Assembly: GCF_013373865.1 (NCBI RefSeq)
Contig: NC_050470.1
Coordinates: forward strand, 23,156,856 to 23,220,855
Length of the DNA: 64,000 nucleotides
Direction of reading: 5' to 3'
Source: Monomorium pharaonis
Lineage: Eukaryota > Arthropoda > Insecta > Hymenoptera > Formicidae
Position numbers and translations under genes: made by a program. This document shows positions 1 through 12,875 of this stretch, in pieces (the stretch's first letter is position 1; each line of letters starts with the position of its first letter). The notes under the pieces were generated by a model. The model saw only the letters and a program-made list of their open reading frames with translations. It was not told where the DNA came from and searched no databases.

Positions 1-623
1 TACATATATAAGGTAATTTTCAAACGGTGATTTTCGTGCAATGATTACAGTTTATAAAAAATATTGTATACATTGGTTACTATTACAGCAGCAATTTTGT
101 ACACAAGCTTTTCAAGTAAATGTGTATACTAATAACGAATAAATTGTACTAGATTTTTATTAATGATAGGCTCATTCAACTGCTATTTTCATAAAATTAA
201 ATACATTTCAGAATGTTTTGTTCTATCACATTTAACAATGTATTATAACAAAAATTTTTTAAGCAAACATGTATTATACATTACAGATTAAGAGTTATGT
301 TTCTGAAATCTTATTATATATCTTTTAAACATTTTTCATCAAAAACTAATTATATATTGATCACATCAATCATATCAACCACATAGCGGTACCTGAACAA
401 AAATAAACCAAAATAATATTCTGAAGCTGTGTTCCATTCAATTTTCGTTTATATTTTATTTATATTTTATTACATTTTATTTATATTTATACTTATATTT
501 ATTGTTCACATTTATTAATTAAAAGAAACAATTTATTATTAACTTAAAAAAAAGTTAATAATATTAACTCTGTTTTATATCATTAATCCTTTCCCCTAGA
601 TGTATATTGTATATGTATATATT

Positions 624-627
<4 letters not shown>

Positions 628-658
<31 letters not shown>
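628..658. repeat. (AT)n microsatellite
   Basis: A perfect AT dinucleotide run of about 15 units. It is flanked on both sides by imperfect ATGTAT/ACATAT sequence, so that 601-690 is low-complexity overall. Confidence 0.95.
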
Positions 659-661
<3 letters not shown>

Positions 662-1879
662 GTGTGTATATAATTATACATATACACAGATTACGACATA
701 TGCTGAAAATTATAACATATTATAAAGTAAGAAAAACAAATTCAGATATAACAAATCTTTTATATCATTTCGTCACTTTCTTTTAAGCAATTAAAATCAT
801 CATTAAATCATCAAGGTACTCAATATTACTTCCAATAAAGCGTATGCAGATTACAGATTTTCAATTTCACGTACTTTGAAATTGGTATATAAATACATCA
901 ACGCGTTCGCGTTTGTATTTCGTGGCTTCTATTTTGGAATGACCTGCGGACAATACCAATTGGTAGCTGCCAATCACTGTTCGTTCAATAGGGTGATATA
1001 AATCGCACTGCGTAACGACGTACTGCAGAACAATAAATTAATTGCCAAGGTCCAAAGAAAAATTTTTATATCGATAAAAAAAAATACGACAAGTAATCGA
1101 TGAATATTCGATAACTGTAAAACACACAACGATCTTTAAGCATAATTGATACACACGCATAGCTGACACAAAAAAAGATGCGCATTTCGGCGCGTATAAA
1201 AACTGTTTATGTTTGCTACTAAAAATAAAAGTTGTTTGAAAAGTCAGTAATATATAGAAATTATATACAAAAATGGTTTTCAAATACGCTTGTGATGCGT
1301 TTCAATTAAAATGTACTACCAATTCCATATGGTGTTATGTAATATGTATACACAAGTGCGTTATGAGAATGCATAATGTATATCGGCTGCTTGGTTTTCA
1401 ACATGCAAGTTGATTGGTGCATCCAAACTATCGTATAAATCTGTATTTTCAATTGCTTTAAATGTACATACCACAAAATCTTTCGTATAATTTTTTGCAC
1501 ATCTTTTAATATGGTTAAAAAAATTTAAGAAATCAGAAAGAGATATAGAAAAAATGTTTAAACTCCTGTAACACACTGATTGAAAATGTCTTTGAATAAA
1601 TAAACTAAGAACAAGTTTCTTTGATAAAAAATAAAAATTGCGCATAAGAAAATTATACACATTTGTATAATAATTAATAATATTAACATGTACGTGTACT
1701 TATTTTTTTAATTTACATTGAAACGATTTTCTGTGTTTTATTAATTTAATATCGTAGTTTTAATGAATTTAAAAATTAACAGTTTTACACGCCCAAAGGC
1801 AAAAAATGTAAAAAAAATGTAAAAATTGGATGAATTATTTTCTGAATTATATAGATACTTTTCTGCAGATCGCTCAATA

Positions 1880-2005
1880 ATGGCTGCGACAAAAATTGCG
1901 CTAGTAAATAGAGCACGGAATACGAAAGAAATACGGCGAAGTTTGAAGAAAGCTGCAGTGGCAACTAGAGCGACAGTAATGTTACGCTCGTATTTTTGCT
2001 CCTAA
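1880..2005 (+). CDS. small ORF, 41 residues, unrecognised
   Basis: An ATG-initiated frame of 41 codons plus TAA lies in a local patch of raised GC. It has AATA before the ATG, an ordinary insect initiation context. The product would be small and strongly basic: Lys/Arg-rich over residues 11-31, ending in a short hydrophobic and cysteine-containing tail. No signal peptide or known domain is visible. The minus strand over the same bases is also open for 86 codons but lacks Met, so one or both frames may be chance. A 41-codon frame in this composition is not statistically remarkable. Treat it as a candidate only; it could equally be untranslated. Confidence 0.08.
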   Translation: MAATKIALVNRARNTKEIRRSLKKAAVATRATVMLRSYFCS

Positions 2006-2230
2006 GCGACCACACACCTTTACGAGACTAGCGTGAAAAGCAGTTTGTAGAAAGTCTGCTTGAAATTGTCAGCCAAGAGTACAATAAGATAGTGAGTTTT
2101 TCTTAGTCTCGTTTGATCTTTATTGAGCTCCTGGACAGTCGTGGTGACCTATACGGTATCAAATAGTATATTTAATTGAAGTGTACGCACACACATACGC
2201 GCAAGCAGGCGCGCGCGCGTATAATACTAA

Positions 2231-2233
<3 letters not shown>

Positions 2234-2303
<70 letters not shown>
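2234..2303. repeat. (GA)n microsatellite
   Basis: About 35 GA units with a single interruption (AGAAAG near 2281-2286). The array follows directly after a GC/CA-rich alternating run. All purines lie on the plus strand, so the tract could adopt triplex (H-DNA) structure; GAGA-binding proteins recognise such tracts in insects. The sequence shows the repeat, and the structural and protein roles are inference. Confidence 0.97.
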
Positions 2304-2916
2304 TGTATTTTTATTTTAATAAAAATTTAAAAGTACATTATAATTTTATTTTAATTTTTATTAATTATTTTTTACACATAATTTTATAGTATTTTTAGTT
2401 TTGTTAGAATAATTTTATTTTTAATCGTAAATTGATTAATATAAGTTCTTTCATTCATATTTCATATTTTTATTTTTATTTTTATTCAAATATATACATA
2501 TACATATATATATGTAAAAGTAAAAAATATCTTCAGGTAAATCATGCATGGTACGCCCAGTAAAAAGAATATCACATCGATTTTATGGTATATTTTTGCA
2601 CAACACCATCGTTGGTATGTTATGTCGTTTGCAATAATATATCCCATGAAAATATTCAGTTGTATATTTCATGATGAAATATCACATTCAAGCTCCAAAA
2701 AAACAAAAAGTAAATTTTAAAGTAGAAACCATTACGGTTTTAACTGTATAATTAAAAAAAAATTTCTTTAATCATAAATAGTTTTGTTTTATTTATGACT
2801 TTTCGTAAATATTTTTTACTACAAAATAGCAATATGATTTATAAATAACCCAATTAAAATAATATTTATATTCACGTGAGAAACGGATATCATGCCTGTT
2901 TAATAATATTGTACCA

Positions 2917-2924
2917 TATAAATA
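2917..2924 (+). promoter_or_regulatory. TATA-box-like motif
   Basis: TATAAATA matches the eukaryotic TATA consensus exactly and lies 80 bp upstream of a small ORF in excellent ATG context at 2997. Sequence about 22-30 bp downstream (CTCACAGTGACG) is only loosely initiator-like. In an AT-rich genome such matches occur often by chance, so only the pairing with the following ORF makes this worth listing. Confidence 0.15.
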
Positions 2925-2996
2925 AGATGGCTTACCTCACAGTGACGCCCCAATCGTCAAAACACAAAACAGGATTCGAAGAGGAACAAAACAAAA

Positions 2997-3101
2997 ATGA
3001 ATATCGCAAAGTTCTGCGTCTTAATTGCATCCTTAATTAAAGAACTTCTATTTATGCGCAAACTGGAACTCTATTCTTTGCAGTTAAACTCAGAGATTTA
3101 A
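2997..3101 (+). CDS. small ORF, 34 residues, signal-peptide-like start
   Basis: An ATG preceded by ACAAAA, close to the best insect initiation context, opens a 34-codon frame ending in TAA. The first 16 residues (MNIAKFCVLIASLIKE) have a Lys then a hydrophobic run, resembling a short secretory leader or membrane anchor. The rest is short and featureless. A TATA-like box lies 80 bp upstream, giving a plausible promoter, 5' leader and ATG order. No cleavage site followed by a recognisable mature peptide is visible, and the frame ends early unless an intron follows. A second ATG frame of 37 codons starts upstream at 2928 and overlaps it. No family is recognised, and chance is the default explanation. 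Confidence 0.12.
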   Translation: MNIAKFCVLIASLIKELLFMRKLELYSLQLNSEI

Positions 3102-3338
3102 AAGACATCGAGTTTAGTCCATCGAAATTTTCTCGCGGTATTTCTTAAGCGTGATTTCTTTAATGAATTCCCACCATCTAATTAAAGAAACAAGAGATTT
3201 TCAATAAGACAATTGGATTATTTTATCGTGAAAATAATGCAAAAGAATAATGTTAAACATTTAATTTTATGTTAAACATTTAATTTATAATGTTGTGCTT
3301 AATTTTTTTATAAAAATACTTTGAAATACGCATTATCG

Positions 3339-3363
3339 TATAATTTTACCTTGTAAAATTATA
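3339..3363. repeat. short perfect hairpin
   Basis: TATAATTTTAC, loop CTT, then its exact reverse complement: 11-bp arms and a 3-nt loop. The inverted repeat is certain. Function is unknown, and AT-rich DNA yields such hairpins readily. Confidence 0.6.
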
Positions 3364-6092
3364 ATGTATTTATATTATAGTTTTTTGTATTTATAAAATA
3401 AAAAAAAACATTTTTTATAAAAAATCATTATTGTAAAAATGTGCCTGATGAATATGAAGTGTCATAATATTGCTGAATATTCAATGTGATGACGCGGAAA
3501 CAACATTAAATTTACAGTTAGTGAACCACGGATGTAATATTTTCCAATGGGATCCTCGCAAAATTGCATATGCGAAATGGGTTGAAAGGAATGAATGTTC
3601 CCGGATTTGCCCGTCACAGTTTATCATACTATTTGCTAACTGTACAGTGTAGAGTTCTGTAATTGCAGTATTATTTTCTAACAATTTCATTTGCAATGCT
3701 TGTTTGTATTAAATATAACATGCTGATGACATATGAAATTAGATAAACGCGCATTACTACTAACATGTCATACTAAATTTATGTTTAATCCCTCGACGTC
3801 TAACACTACAGAGAATACAGTTAGCACTTGTTAGTAAATAATCCAGCTGGGAGCGCAGATTGAAGTGAGTTGAAACGTCTACCAAATTTGGTTCAGTAGT
3901 GTTGCATATAACCCACTGTTAATTTTAGATTTCAGACACAGAAATAATTTCGCTTGAAATGAAAACGGGCCTTTGATGTTCAACGCGTAAGGTGTGTTTT
4001 AAAGAACGAATTAATTATGATTTCGTGGCGTAAAACGTGTTAATCCACCAAAACGAATATTTCTCACGCCTATGTTCTATGCGGACGTGCGCCGCTCTAA
4101 GAGCCTTAGTTCTACTCTGAAGATTCAATTAAGCTTAATCACCTTGCTCCAAAGTGGAGCGATTTTAATGTTCAATCGTTTGAGCTCTTTCGCGTGCCGA
4201 GAGACTATATCCTGAGGAGAAGATCGATGGAGAGCATCCCAAAGCCTTCACATGCGAAAAACCGATAGAATACCATACTTCCTGTCATTATCAATTTCAG
4301 GAGCTCAGTAACACTATTATCCAAGTTTTTTGCTACTTCTCACACAAATCTTTCAGAGATTAATTGGTCTAACCGAATTGGATTCATCAGATCTTTGAAC
4401 TTGAATTTATAGACTTGAGAAAAGAAAGATGAAAAACATTCAGTTACTTTTAAAGAATATTAATGTTCTTAGCTTTCTCGCTTCTTTCAATGTCATTTTA
4501 ATATTTACATATATTAGAAGCCTAATCAACCTATTATTTTTAATAATAAAACAAATTCTGCAAATTGATATTTTATTTATAAAAAATTAATTAATTTAAG
4601 ATTTTGTTGTTATTTATATATCTCTTAAAAGATTTTCTATGTATTTAGTTTTAAATATTTTGCTAAATCTAAATTTTAGCTTATTTTTCCTGAATGATTT
4701 TTATTTTAAATCGTTTACTTTTATCATCACATGTTTCCACATCAACGAATATTGATACTTTCCGCATGTTTTAAATAAAAAGATAAAAGCACTTCAGCAT
4801 AAGTAGTATAGTAAACGTAGCTAATACCTTCAAGCTGACCGATTTTTATTCCAGATCGATATATTCCAGTGTAACATGTATTTCGTAAAATGCGATGCTT
4901 CTTGCATTTATAAGAAAACATACTCGTCTTTTACGTAGGGTGTGGTTGATAGTAAAGGGATTTTATCTGTCAATCCGTCCTTCGCTGTAACGTAATGGCT
5001 TCGTGACCGCAACAGTCTGGAGAACTTGATATCCGTGAAAGCGGAAATGGAAGTTGCAATGCATCCCAACGAAGATTCGCAAGGTGACAGACCGTCTCTG
5101 CTCGTCGAAAAATAAATGCGCGATATTTCCTATCAACTGGATGTGCGAACCTGCAAACGCGTTTCTCCACACAAATTGCACGTCACAAGAAATCGAAATG
5201 TATCTCACTTAAATGTATCTTTATTTTAATTGAGTGTCAAACTGGAAGATTATTCGTTCTAACATCCATTCGGTTAGTCATTTTAATGAATCGCAATATA
5301 TAAATCCTACATATGGTTTTAATTATATTCGCATTATTTGTATTAATTACTGTGTAAAAAATATTATTTATAAGTTTTGTTTAAGATATATTATCTAAAA
5401 ATAAAGTAGTATGACAGTATTAGTAACATATTCCTTCCTTTAATGCTACAAGTAAGTTACACACTAATTGTAAGAAAAATGTTGTGTGTTGCTTGTTTTG
5501 AATAAAGTTAAAAAATTACGGCTGTAAGACAAAAGCGGCGAAATAGTGAAAATCAATGCATGGATTTACATTATATGTAAGTGTTAATATTGAAGTAGCG
5601 CGTACAGCTAGTAGTTGACCAACGATTGAGAAGCAAAAACTTTGGATTTCTATGCTTTACATCTCTCTCTCGACTCTAGAAACAAGTTGAAAAGTGAAAA
5701 TTAATGAAATATTTATGAGATCACCTTTGTAAGAAATAAGAATCAACAGCTTCATGATTTAATAAGCTTTTATCGTCGTCCTTAACGCCCTTCTTATAGC
5801 CTATTTATCACTGCTTCAATATAAACGTACCTTAAGATAAAAGATATTGCATCTTGGATAAATACGATATTATAAGCAATAAAGTTCGTCAACCTAAGAA
5901 AGAGATAGAAATGTTCAAGCATTTTATAGCAATAATTTTGTATTCAACCAAACTTAAGCTCTCCTCTGAAATATTTTATACCGTTGACATTCCCACGAGC
6001 CAATTCCATTACGAAGGCGACGTACTTTTTGCCAATGCGCAAGAAACGCGAACGCGCCAGCTAGGCAAAGCAAATTGCACTATCGTATCTTT

Positions 6093-6117
6093 TTCCGGTC
6101 ACAGCTAACGACCGGAA
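6093..6117. repeat. GC-containing hairpin
   Basis: TTCCGGTC and its exact reverse complement GACCGGAA are separated by 9 nt. A further related TTTTTCCGG lies about 30 bp downstream. The hairpin sits in a moderate-GC patch. Confidence 0.6.
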
Positions 6118-7317
6118 CAGCGGCTGATGCAAATCGACCTTTTTCCGGCAGGATTTCGTTGAAGGGACAACACCATAGAGCGCTAGGCTAGAAAACTTGT
6201 GCACTGTTGGCATGACAGCGACATTGACACTTATATGCAAGATAAAAGCGACCTTGGCCCTTTGGCACCTTGCGGTTTGGAGATTGCGGATGGTAGATGT
6301 TTACCGCACCCACTCCATGACCGTGTCGCACCTATCGATATATGTACCAATTGCGCCACTGGTGCGCGAGTAAAGCATAGCGAATCTCTGATAAGTCTGA
6401 CTCGTGCTACTGTTTTCTACTGGCACAAGCTAATTTTGAAAAGCTAAACATTTTAATGGAATGTGATATAAATTTATAAACTAATGTATTAATATAAATA
6501 CAAATATGTTATACGTTATCATCATATAATGTTTTTCATTGTCAAACAAATAGATCAAAGTATTTTTTGCTACTAAAAAAAATAATCTGTATTACTCTTG
6601 GGAACAAAATAATTTGTACAAAAATGTTGTACACAAAGTGTGGAATAATTTTTTCACGTATTGTCTTCAAAATTTTATAATCTTACAAAGCTAATTAATT
6701 TTTTTAGCAACTTGTTAATTCAATGCATTTGTTTAATGTAAAATTAAATTACGGAAAAATTAAAATAAAAAATTGAAACTTACTCAAAGTTAAAGTTGTT
6801 ATAATTATATCAGATTCCAGAAACATCTAGATTCTCGACGTGAAGTCACTTTCAAAGTAAAGTCACGTAAAGATGAGAGTTTCACATTCATGTTATATCA
6901 AGTATTTCCTTTGCGTCAAATACAGATCGTCTGTGTGACATACAATTTATTCAGAGTTCTTTTGACTACAGTAATTATAGCAAAATAGTGCAATCTTATT
7001 CAATGGTTTTAATCAATGACAATCTATATTACTTCTTTGAATCATTATAAACTAGTTTAAAATGGAATTCTATTGAGTTATATCTCATAAGAATCTCGAG
7101 AACATTCGAAACACGCAAGATAAAGAGTTTCTCTTGTCTTTGTTCATGAGAGTGGTTCGCTACTTTACATATCCTGTCTTTATGCAAAAGAAATTCTTCC
7201 CTCAGGCACATAAATGCGCTTTGCAGCAGGACATCAAAAGCCGACTCTAACTAACCGATTATGTGTCTCTATACCGAATTAATTCGCGAACGTTGTTGCT
7301 GGAAATTTAAGTTTTAG

Positions 7318-7364
7318 CGATTATATTAAAATTAATAATAAAATTATTAATTTTAATATAATCG
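7318..7364. repeat. perfect 22-bp inverted repeat with 3-nt loop
   Basis: Two 22-nt arms (7318-7339 and 7343-7364) are exact reverse complements, separated only by AAA. Both outer ends are CGATTA/TAATCG. An uninterrupted 22-bp match is far beyond what composition predicts for a given site, although arms made of A/T lower the surprise. It could be a small fold-back element remnant, a cruciform-forming site, or a hairpin precursor if transcribed. Confidence 0.85.
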
Positions 7365-10300
7365 TACATGTAAAATAAACAATTTAATATAATAAATTTA
7401 TGAGATCTGCATCTTTAATTTGTATAAATATTCATCGTGAGCGTATAAATTGTATTGAATTAAATCCATGTAATATATCTGAAAACGTGAGTGTACTTAT
7501 TTAAACAGAGTAAAAATTTTATGCAATTTTTATCGTAATTTCATCTGTATAATTTTATACGCAAAACATTAGATATGTGTATGTTCAGTTAAATTAATTG
7601 TAAAAGACGAATAGAGATGATATTCAAAACTTTTAACTTGATGTTAACTATATATATCAAAAGGAACGAGATCTTTCTTAGCGAACTGAAAAGTTCATCG
7701 ATTTCTAGAATTGAAAAAGTTTTAATCTGTCTTCCTTTAAATCCCGGAACGTGTTTCAAACTTTTTGTTTTATTTATATAATGACACTTACAGATAAAAT
7801 TACGTGTTAAGATAATAATATTTTTATTACTTGCTTTTATATTTTATTTCATTATTTTTATCACGGTTTCTGCGATTTATCTTTACAAAACTGACAAATA
7901 CGTAAAAGAACTCAACAATCATGTACATTCCAAATTTATTGGATCATAAATTAGGAACAAAATCTTGAAATTCTGCAAAATCCCAGAAGTCTCGCCCTAG
8001 ATAATCACGGATCCTAAAAACTTTTACAAAGTCTACAAAGAAGGCAATGAACTTCTTGGACGCCGTTAGAGTAAGAAACGCGCCAAGAGGGATTTTCAAA
8101 GATAAGTTACTTCAGTGTAGTGGTAGTGTGCTGATTTTTCGAGATCAGAACCATAATACTAGTGACAATCGTCAAATTGCACGCTATTTCACAAAACTGT
8201 TAAAAATAATTCAAGAAACTGGATCATGAATCGTTCGCGAAAACAAAAATTAATGCCTTCATCAGAACCTTTTGCTGGTAAACCAATTATAACGATTATC
8301 TGTATCGAGACAAAAATAACACGATTAATTTAAAACGCGCAAAATTGCTGACCTATAAAATATAAATCTAACACCTAATAAATAAAACAAAAGTTTTTTA
8401 AAGATAATAAACGTAATCTAATTATAATAGACTCAGGGAAGTAGAAGAAAGACGAGAGGCAGAAAAAAACGAGGGAATAAAATGGCGGTGTTTTTTTCCG
8501 CAATTTCTTGCAAAACTTTACAGCACCGTGAAAGTTCCAGCGTGAAGCTTGACAGCTATGTCGGCCAACGGTGCGTCATTTCTTACGATAACCTTATGCG
8601 GGAGTTACTAAGGAATTTACCTCCCGCTTACTTCCTCCTACAAACGACGCCCGGTAGATCGGAATAACGCGCCTCCGTGAGAAAATTTTCCACTAGAATT
8701 TTTCACTCAGCAAAAACTGAGCAAATAACGGAAAGGAAGGAAAACAAAGAACAATCAAATAAAATATTGTAAACATCTGGTACAGCTATCAGAACAGAAC
8801 AATGACGAAAAGCACAGTAGTAAAAGGTTGTTATGGTCAGTGAATGACTTTAAACACGGATTTGGTTTACATGAGATTCCGGCGAGATTCAACGTTCTAC
8901 TTTCCATTCTCAGCGTTCGCTCTCATGCAATTTGCAACTCCTGCCTTCCGCTCGCTGCAATTTTACTCTTTACTGTCCTAGTTCGTGTTATTTCTTTTCT
9001 GCCCTTTCACTGAACTAATCACAAACTTTCGTCTTTACATTTTACAATTCACATTTTATGAGAAAAAAAATTTTTAAATTAAAAAATCCCTAATATATCG
9101 GATAGGATTATGTAATAAATCTGTGTCGCGAGTTATTCATAAAAAATAACAGAAAAATAAAAATGCAACATTAAATAATGCAAATAGAAACATACGCGGG
9201 AAGAAAAGGTGAAAATTATGATTCAAAAAGAATAAGCAGCAGTTTGCATTATAGAAATTTGCAATTCTCGGTAAAAAAAGAAGGAAGAAACAAAAACTAA
9301 AACAAGAATGCAATATCCGAAGATATTTACATAATCCATATTCTCTCTGATTTTGTAAGCTAAGGCAGAGAAAAGAAATTATTTCGAAAATGCGAACCAA
9401 AACGAAAGGCACTTCGTCATCCGCCTCCTGCTGCTTGCTGCTTATTCTCCCAATAATAACAGAAGAGTTCGATAAAGTTCTTTAAACAGAAATATTTCTC
9501 TGTCATAACTTCCTTTCTGAACACGAAAACAAAGAAGCGAGAGAAAGCCTGGAGATGTAATTAACATTTTCTCTTACCTCTTCATCCACATAATAGACGA
9601 AGAAGTAAGTTTCAAAGTTCCTCAAATAACTTGCGTCCACACATACATACAGGTATTTAATCGGTGTCCTGAAACTATTAATGGCAATTAAAAAGCGCTG
9701 TTATCACACAAAGTTTCTCAGACAGCAATATGTAACTGTCTATTTCGCGCGCGCGTGCGCACGAGCAAACGCAAGCAATACGTTCGTTATTAATATTATT
9801 GTGACGTGTAAATAAATTTTAACTATTTATATGCCTACACATAACGACTGAAATATATACAGACTTTGTATAAATAACTAGTTTTACTTTTATATATTCG
9901 TTATTTATATAATGACAGAATCGAATCTCATCGGAAAGCACAATGAGTAACAAAAAACCATTGATTTTGGATGTGTATTGAACAAAATTACATTAAAAGT
10001 AAATATTTATACGTAAAATACAATTTGTGCAGCATGAATATTATGTTATAATTTTATGAAGTTTATTCATATTATTTTACATTCCATGTATGTATCATCA
10101 AGTAGTATGTGCAGCAAAAACATATGCATAAATAATAATGAAAAGAACGTAAATACGTAATATCATATTACGGAAAACTTTCGATGTGACTGATATACCA
10201 GCTTTCGGGAATTATAGATATTCTCTCGTTTATTTTTATATGCTGGGACATCACACCCACTCTATTTTTGCTTGTTTTGTGCAATATCAATTCACAGAGA

Positions 10301-11181
10301 AAACAAGTCAAATTTTCTATAATTACAGGGCATTTCCATATCGATGTCACGGGTACATTTTTAGTGGAGTTAAAATTTTGTTAGTTAAAATTCTAATATG
10401 ATTTTACATTTTGTAAAATTACTCTCACTCTAAAGTGACGTTTTATAAGGATAACATTTTTAATCCATTACGTGCCCATCTATCACAGATGTCGTATAAT
10501 ATTCATTTTAACACAAACGTTATATTTCTTTAAACGACCTTTATTATTAAATTTTCATTAAAAAATATGTAAGAATATATTTTGTAAAATAATTATAATA
10601 GGTAATGCTAGTCCTCCATCCGATGTATAACGTTTTTATTCAAACATAATATGTTATTATCTAAATATTTGCAAACAGATTTTCTATAAGTGTATAATAC
10701 AAAATGCGACTTTAAATGACATTTTTTTATGTAAATACAAATCAACGTTACGAGAAACTTGACAACACGTTGCGCAAGAGCACCTCAGTATTGTTTGTAC
10801 GGACAACACAACAACTACGGAAACACTGCCACAAGACCATGACTATGTAATAGACTACTAGAACATGAACAGATACCCCTATCTCTTACTCACAATCAGT
10901 GTAAACTCATTTACCAACGTTGGTTTGTACTTACACAAGAATCTCGTTCATATTTGAACCACCCTCGTATAAAATATTTTTTTTAATTTACTTGCACATG
11001 TTCGCAGGAAATACGACAAATAGAATTTAAATAATCGACCAAAATCTGAATTATTTTTTATAACAAGATGTTTTCGTACATACATCAAGGACTCGTGACC
11101 ATCCAATATTTCACGATGCTCCAGCCAATACTTTTCAACGTTCTTTTTTTAACGGCTACTCCCAAAACTTTATACTTTTTT

Positions 11182-11499
11182 TTACAGCACAGCGGTTCTG
11201 ACTGATCGATTTCGGAGGGTGGCAAAGCGTATTCTTGTTTTTCGTTTCGCTAGTGAATTTCGAATTTTATGCACTTCATCTCCATCTACTTTAGATATTC
11301 CTACGATAGGTGCATATGCGCTCGACAGGATGTCGCTTTCATTTTTCGAATCGCTGTGTGTTGTGTGCAGTGAACGGTACGAAACGAAAATGTCAAGCAG
11401 TTTACAAAGCAAATATTCGGCACCTCTTTTTATCAATAAAATATCTAATATTTCATTAAAATTTATAAAATATTTAATTTTCTTATTGAGAAAGATCAT
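11182..11499 (-). CDS. hypothetical ORF, 105 residues, unrecognised
   Basis: A true ATG (reverse complement of CAT at 11497-11499) opens 105 codons on the minus strand. The N-terminal third is encoded by AT-rich sequence and is Ile/Lys/Phe/Asn-rich. The last 55 residues come from higher-GC sequence and are mixed and basic, ending in an Arg-rich segment. No domain, signal peptide or cysteine pattern is recognised. A plus-strand frame overlaps almost entirely but begins at GTG. The length is near the chance maximum for this composition, and no promoter or polyadenylation signal is tied to it. It is most likely not a gene, though it could be part of a terminal exon or a decayed transposon. Confidence 0.08.
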   Translation of the reverse strand: MIFLNKKIKYFINFNEILDILLIKRGAEYLLCKLLDIFVSYRSLHTTHSDSKNESDILSSAYAPIVGISKVDGDEVHKIRNSLAKRKTRIRFATLRNRSVRTAVL

Positions 11500-12854
11500 C
11501 TAAATTACATTAAATATTAAAATTTAATATTTTTTAATATTAAGTTAATTAAGTTAAATTAGAAATAATAAAATTTTTTCTATTTTTGTATGAAAAAAGT
11601 ATTAAATTTCTTTATTTTTCATAATTGCATAAATTTTTATCCCGCGAACATAAACAATTGCTACAGTGTACTTTGAAAAGGCATTCGACACCTTTTAACA
11701 AGCTTTTGTCTTTGTCATTGATATCGATTTGGTAAATTGAAATTTTCTGTTGGTCTCAATTGAGAATTACCTGGGTGAGTGCATTACTTTATAACCATTA
11801 GTTATGTCAATTTCGTGTTCGACACTACTCCCTTGTTCTCTTTCTTCCGTTTCATTTCTCTTCTAGGCACTCGACGATGCTTAATTGCGCGGACACGACA
11901 TCGCTTTTACTTTTTTATTGATCTAAGACTCACTGATCGCTAACTTGTCAAAAAAATAAAACTAAATTTTTTTTCATACAAGTGGCCATGTTGATAATAA
12001 GAACTTTTGATAATTGATGCAATCTTATATGCGCAATTTACATCTAAATCTAGTAAAAAATCATCAAATCATTAATTTTTCAACTTGACAAGTCAAATAA
12101 TATAATAAAAAAATTAAGTCTCTTTATTAATATTCCCTTTCAAATAATCAAACTTATTTAATTATTGTCAAAATAATATAATAAAAATGTATATTACTAA
12201 TAAAAATGTATATTAATAGTAAACATAAACGTATATATATTTAATATAAAAAATAGATATTAATTTTCTTATAGTTTAAAGAGATGACTTCAAAATAAAT
12301 ACGCATTAAACAGATATAAATATTATTTTTTATGTAAATAAAATTTTTTATGTAAATAAATATATATATATATGTATAATATTACAATATTTTAATATAA
12401 CCATCAAAAAGATAAATTATTGTTTTTAATTTGAAACATAGTATCAGTTAATTCCTTATTTTTAAAACGTCTTCTTAAATAAGTAGAATATGATATTAAA
12501 TAATTTTTTTTATACACAAGAATAAATTTGAAAATAACAATTTTTTAAAATCCGTCTTTTTTAACATCTTTTTTGTTAAAATTTGATCAAAATAAAAATG
12601 TACATGAACAATGTCGCTCATGTTTTAAAAGATTCTGAATCCGCTGTATCACGTTACAGCGATATTCTTGCGGTAAATTGTTATTAACGATGCTATTTCT
12701 CAAGACACCCGAGCTGAAAACCTGTGAGTGCCACAGGAAATTCGAGTCCTAGAACTGTTGTCGTGTTTCATAGCTGAAACAGCGGAAACAATCCCGTTGG
12801 ATTTACAAGGTTTAAGGGCTGTTCCAAGGGTCTCTCGGGTGTGTGACGCAACGG

Positions 12855-12875
12855 CCGCAACCAGAGCGGTTGTGG
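12855..12875. repeat. imperfect inverted repeat in a GC patch
   Basis: CCGCAACC, five bases (AGAGC), then GGTTGTGG: 8-nt arms with one mismatch, within the moderate-GC patch 12620-12930. The half-site resembles short factor-binding motifs but is not specific. Confidence 0.4.

Larger units (their letters stand above)
1..2230. other. AT-rich gene-free stretch, left edge
   Basis: This stretch is AT-rich non-coding sequence with an (AT)n run near 628-658, described separately. A small CpG-bearing patch lies at about 895-1030. The segment at about 1865-2010 has moderate GC and is open on both strands: a 41-residue ATG frame on plus at 1880-2005, and an 86-codon frame without any methionine on minus at 1744-2001. 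Just before the GA repeat (about 2190-2220) is a CpG and CA-rich alternating purine-pyrimidine run. I recognise no gene here. Confidence 0.5.
2304..7310. other. mostly AT-rich sequence with small moderate-GC patches
   Basis: AT-rich sequence with patches of raised GC at about 2900-3130, 3830-4270, 4930-5200 and 5980-6420. The 3830-4270 patch holds a 47-codon ATG frame on plus starting near 4074, but composition explains it. A hairpin at 3339-3363 has 11-bp arms and a 3-nt loop. I see no exon signature supported by both splice signals and an open frame. Confidence 0.45.

Noticed and set aside
11820..11960. Strong acceptor (pyrimidine tract then TTCTAG at 11861-11866) suggesting an exon
   Set aside because: Two of the three downstream frames hit stops quickly. 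The third ends after about 23 codons without a donor or recognisable protein.
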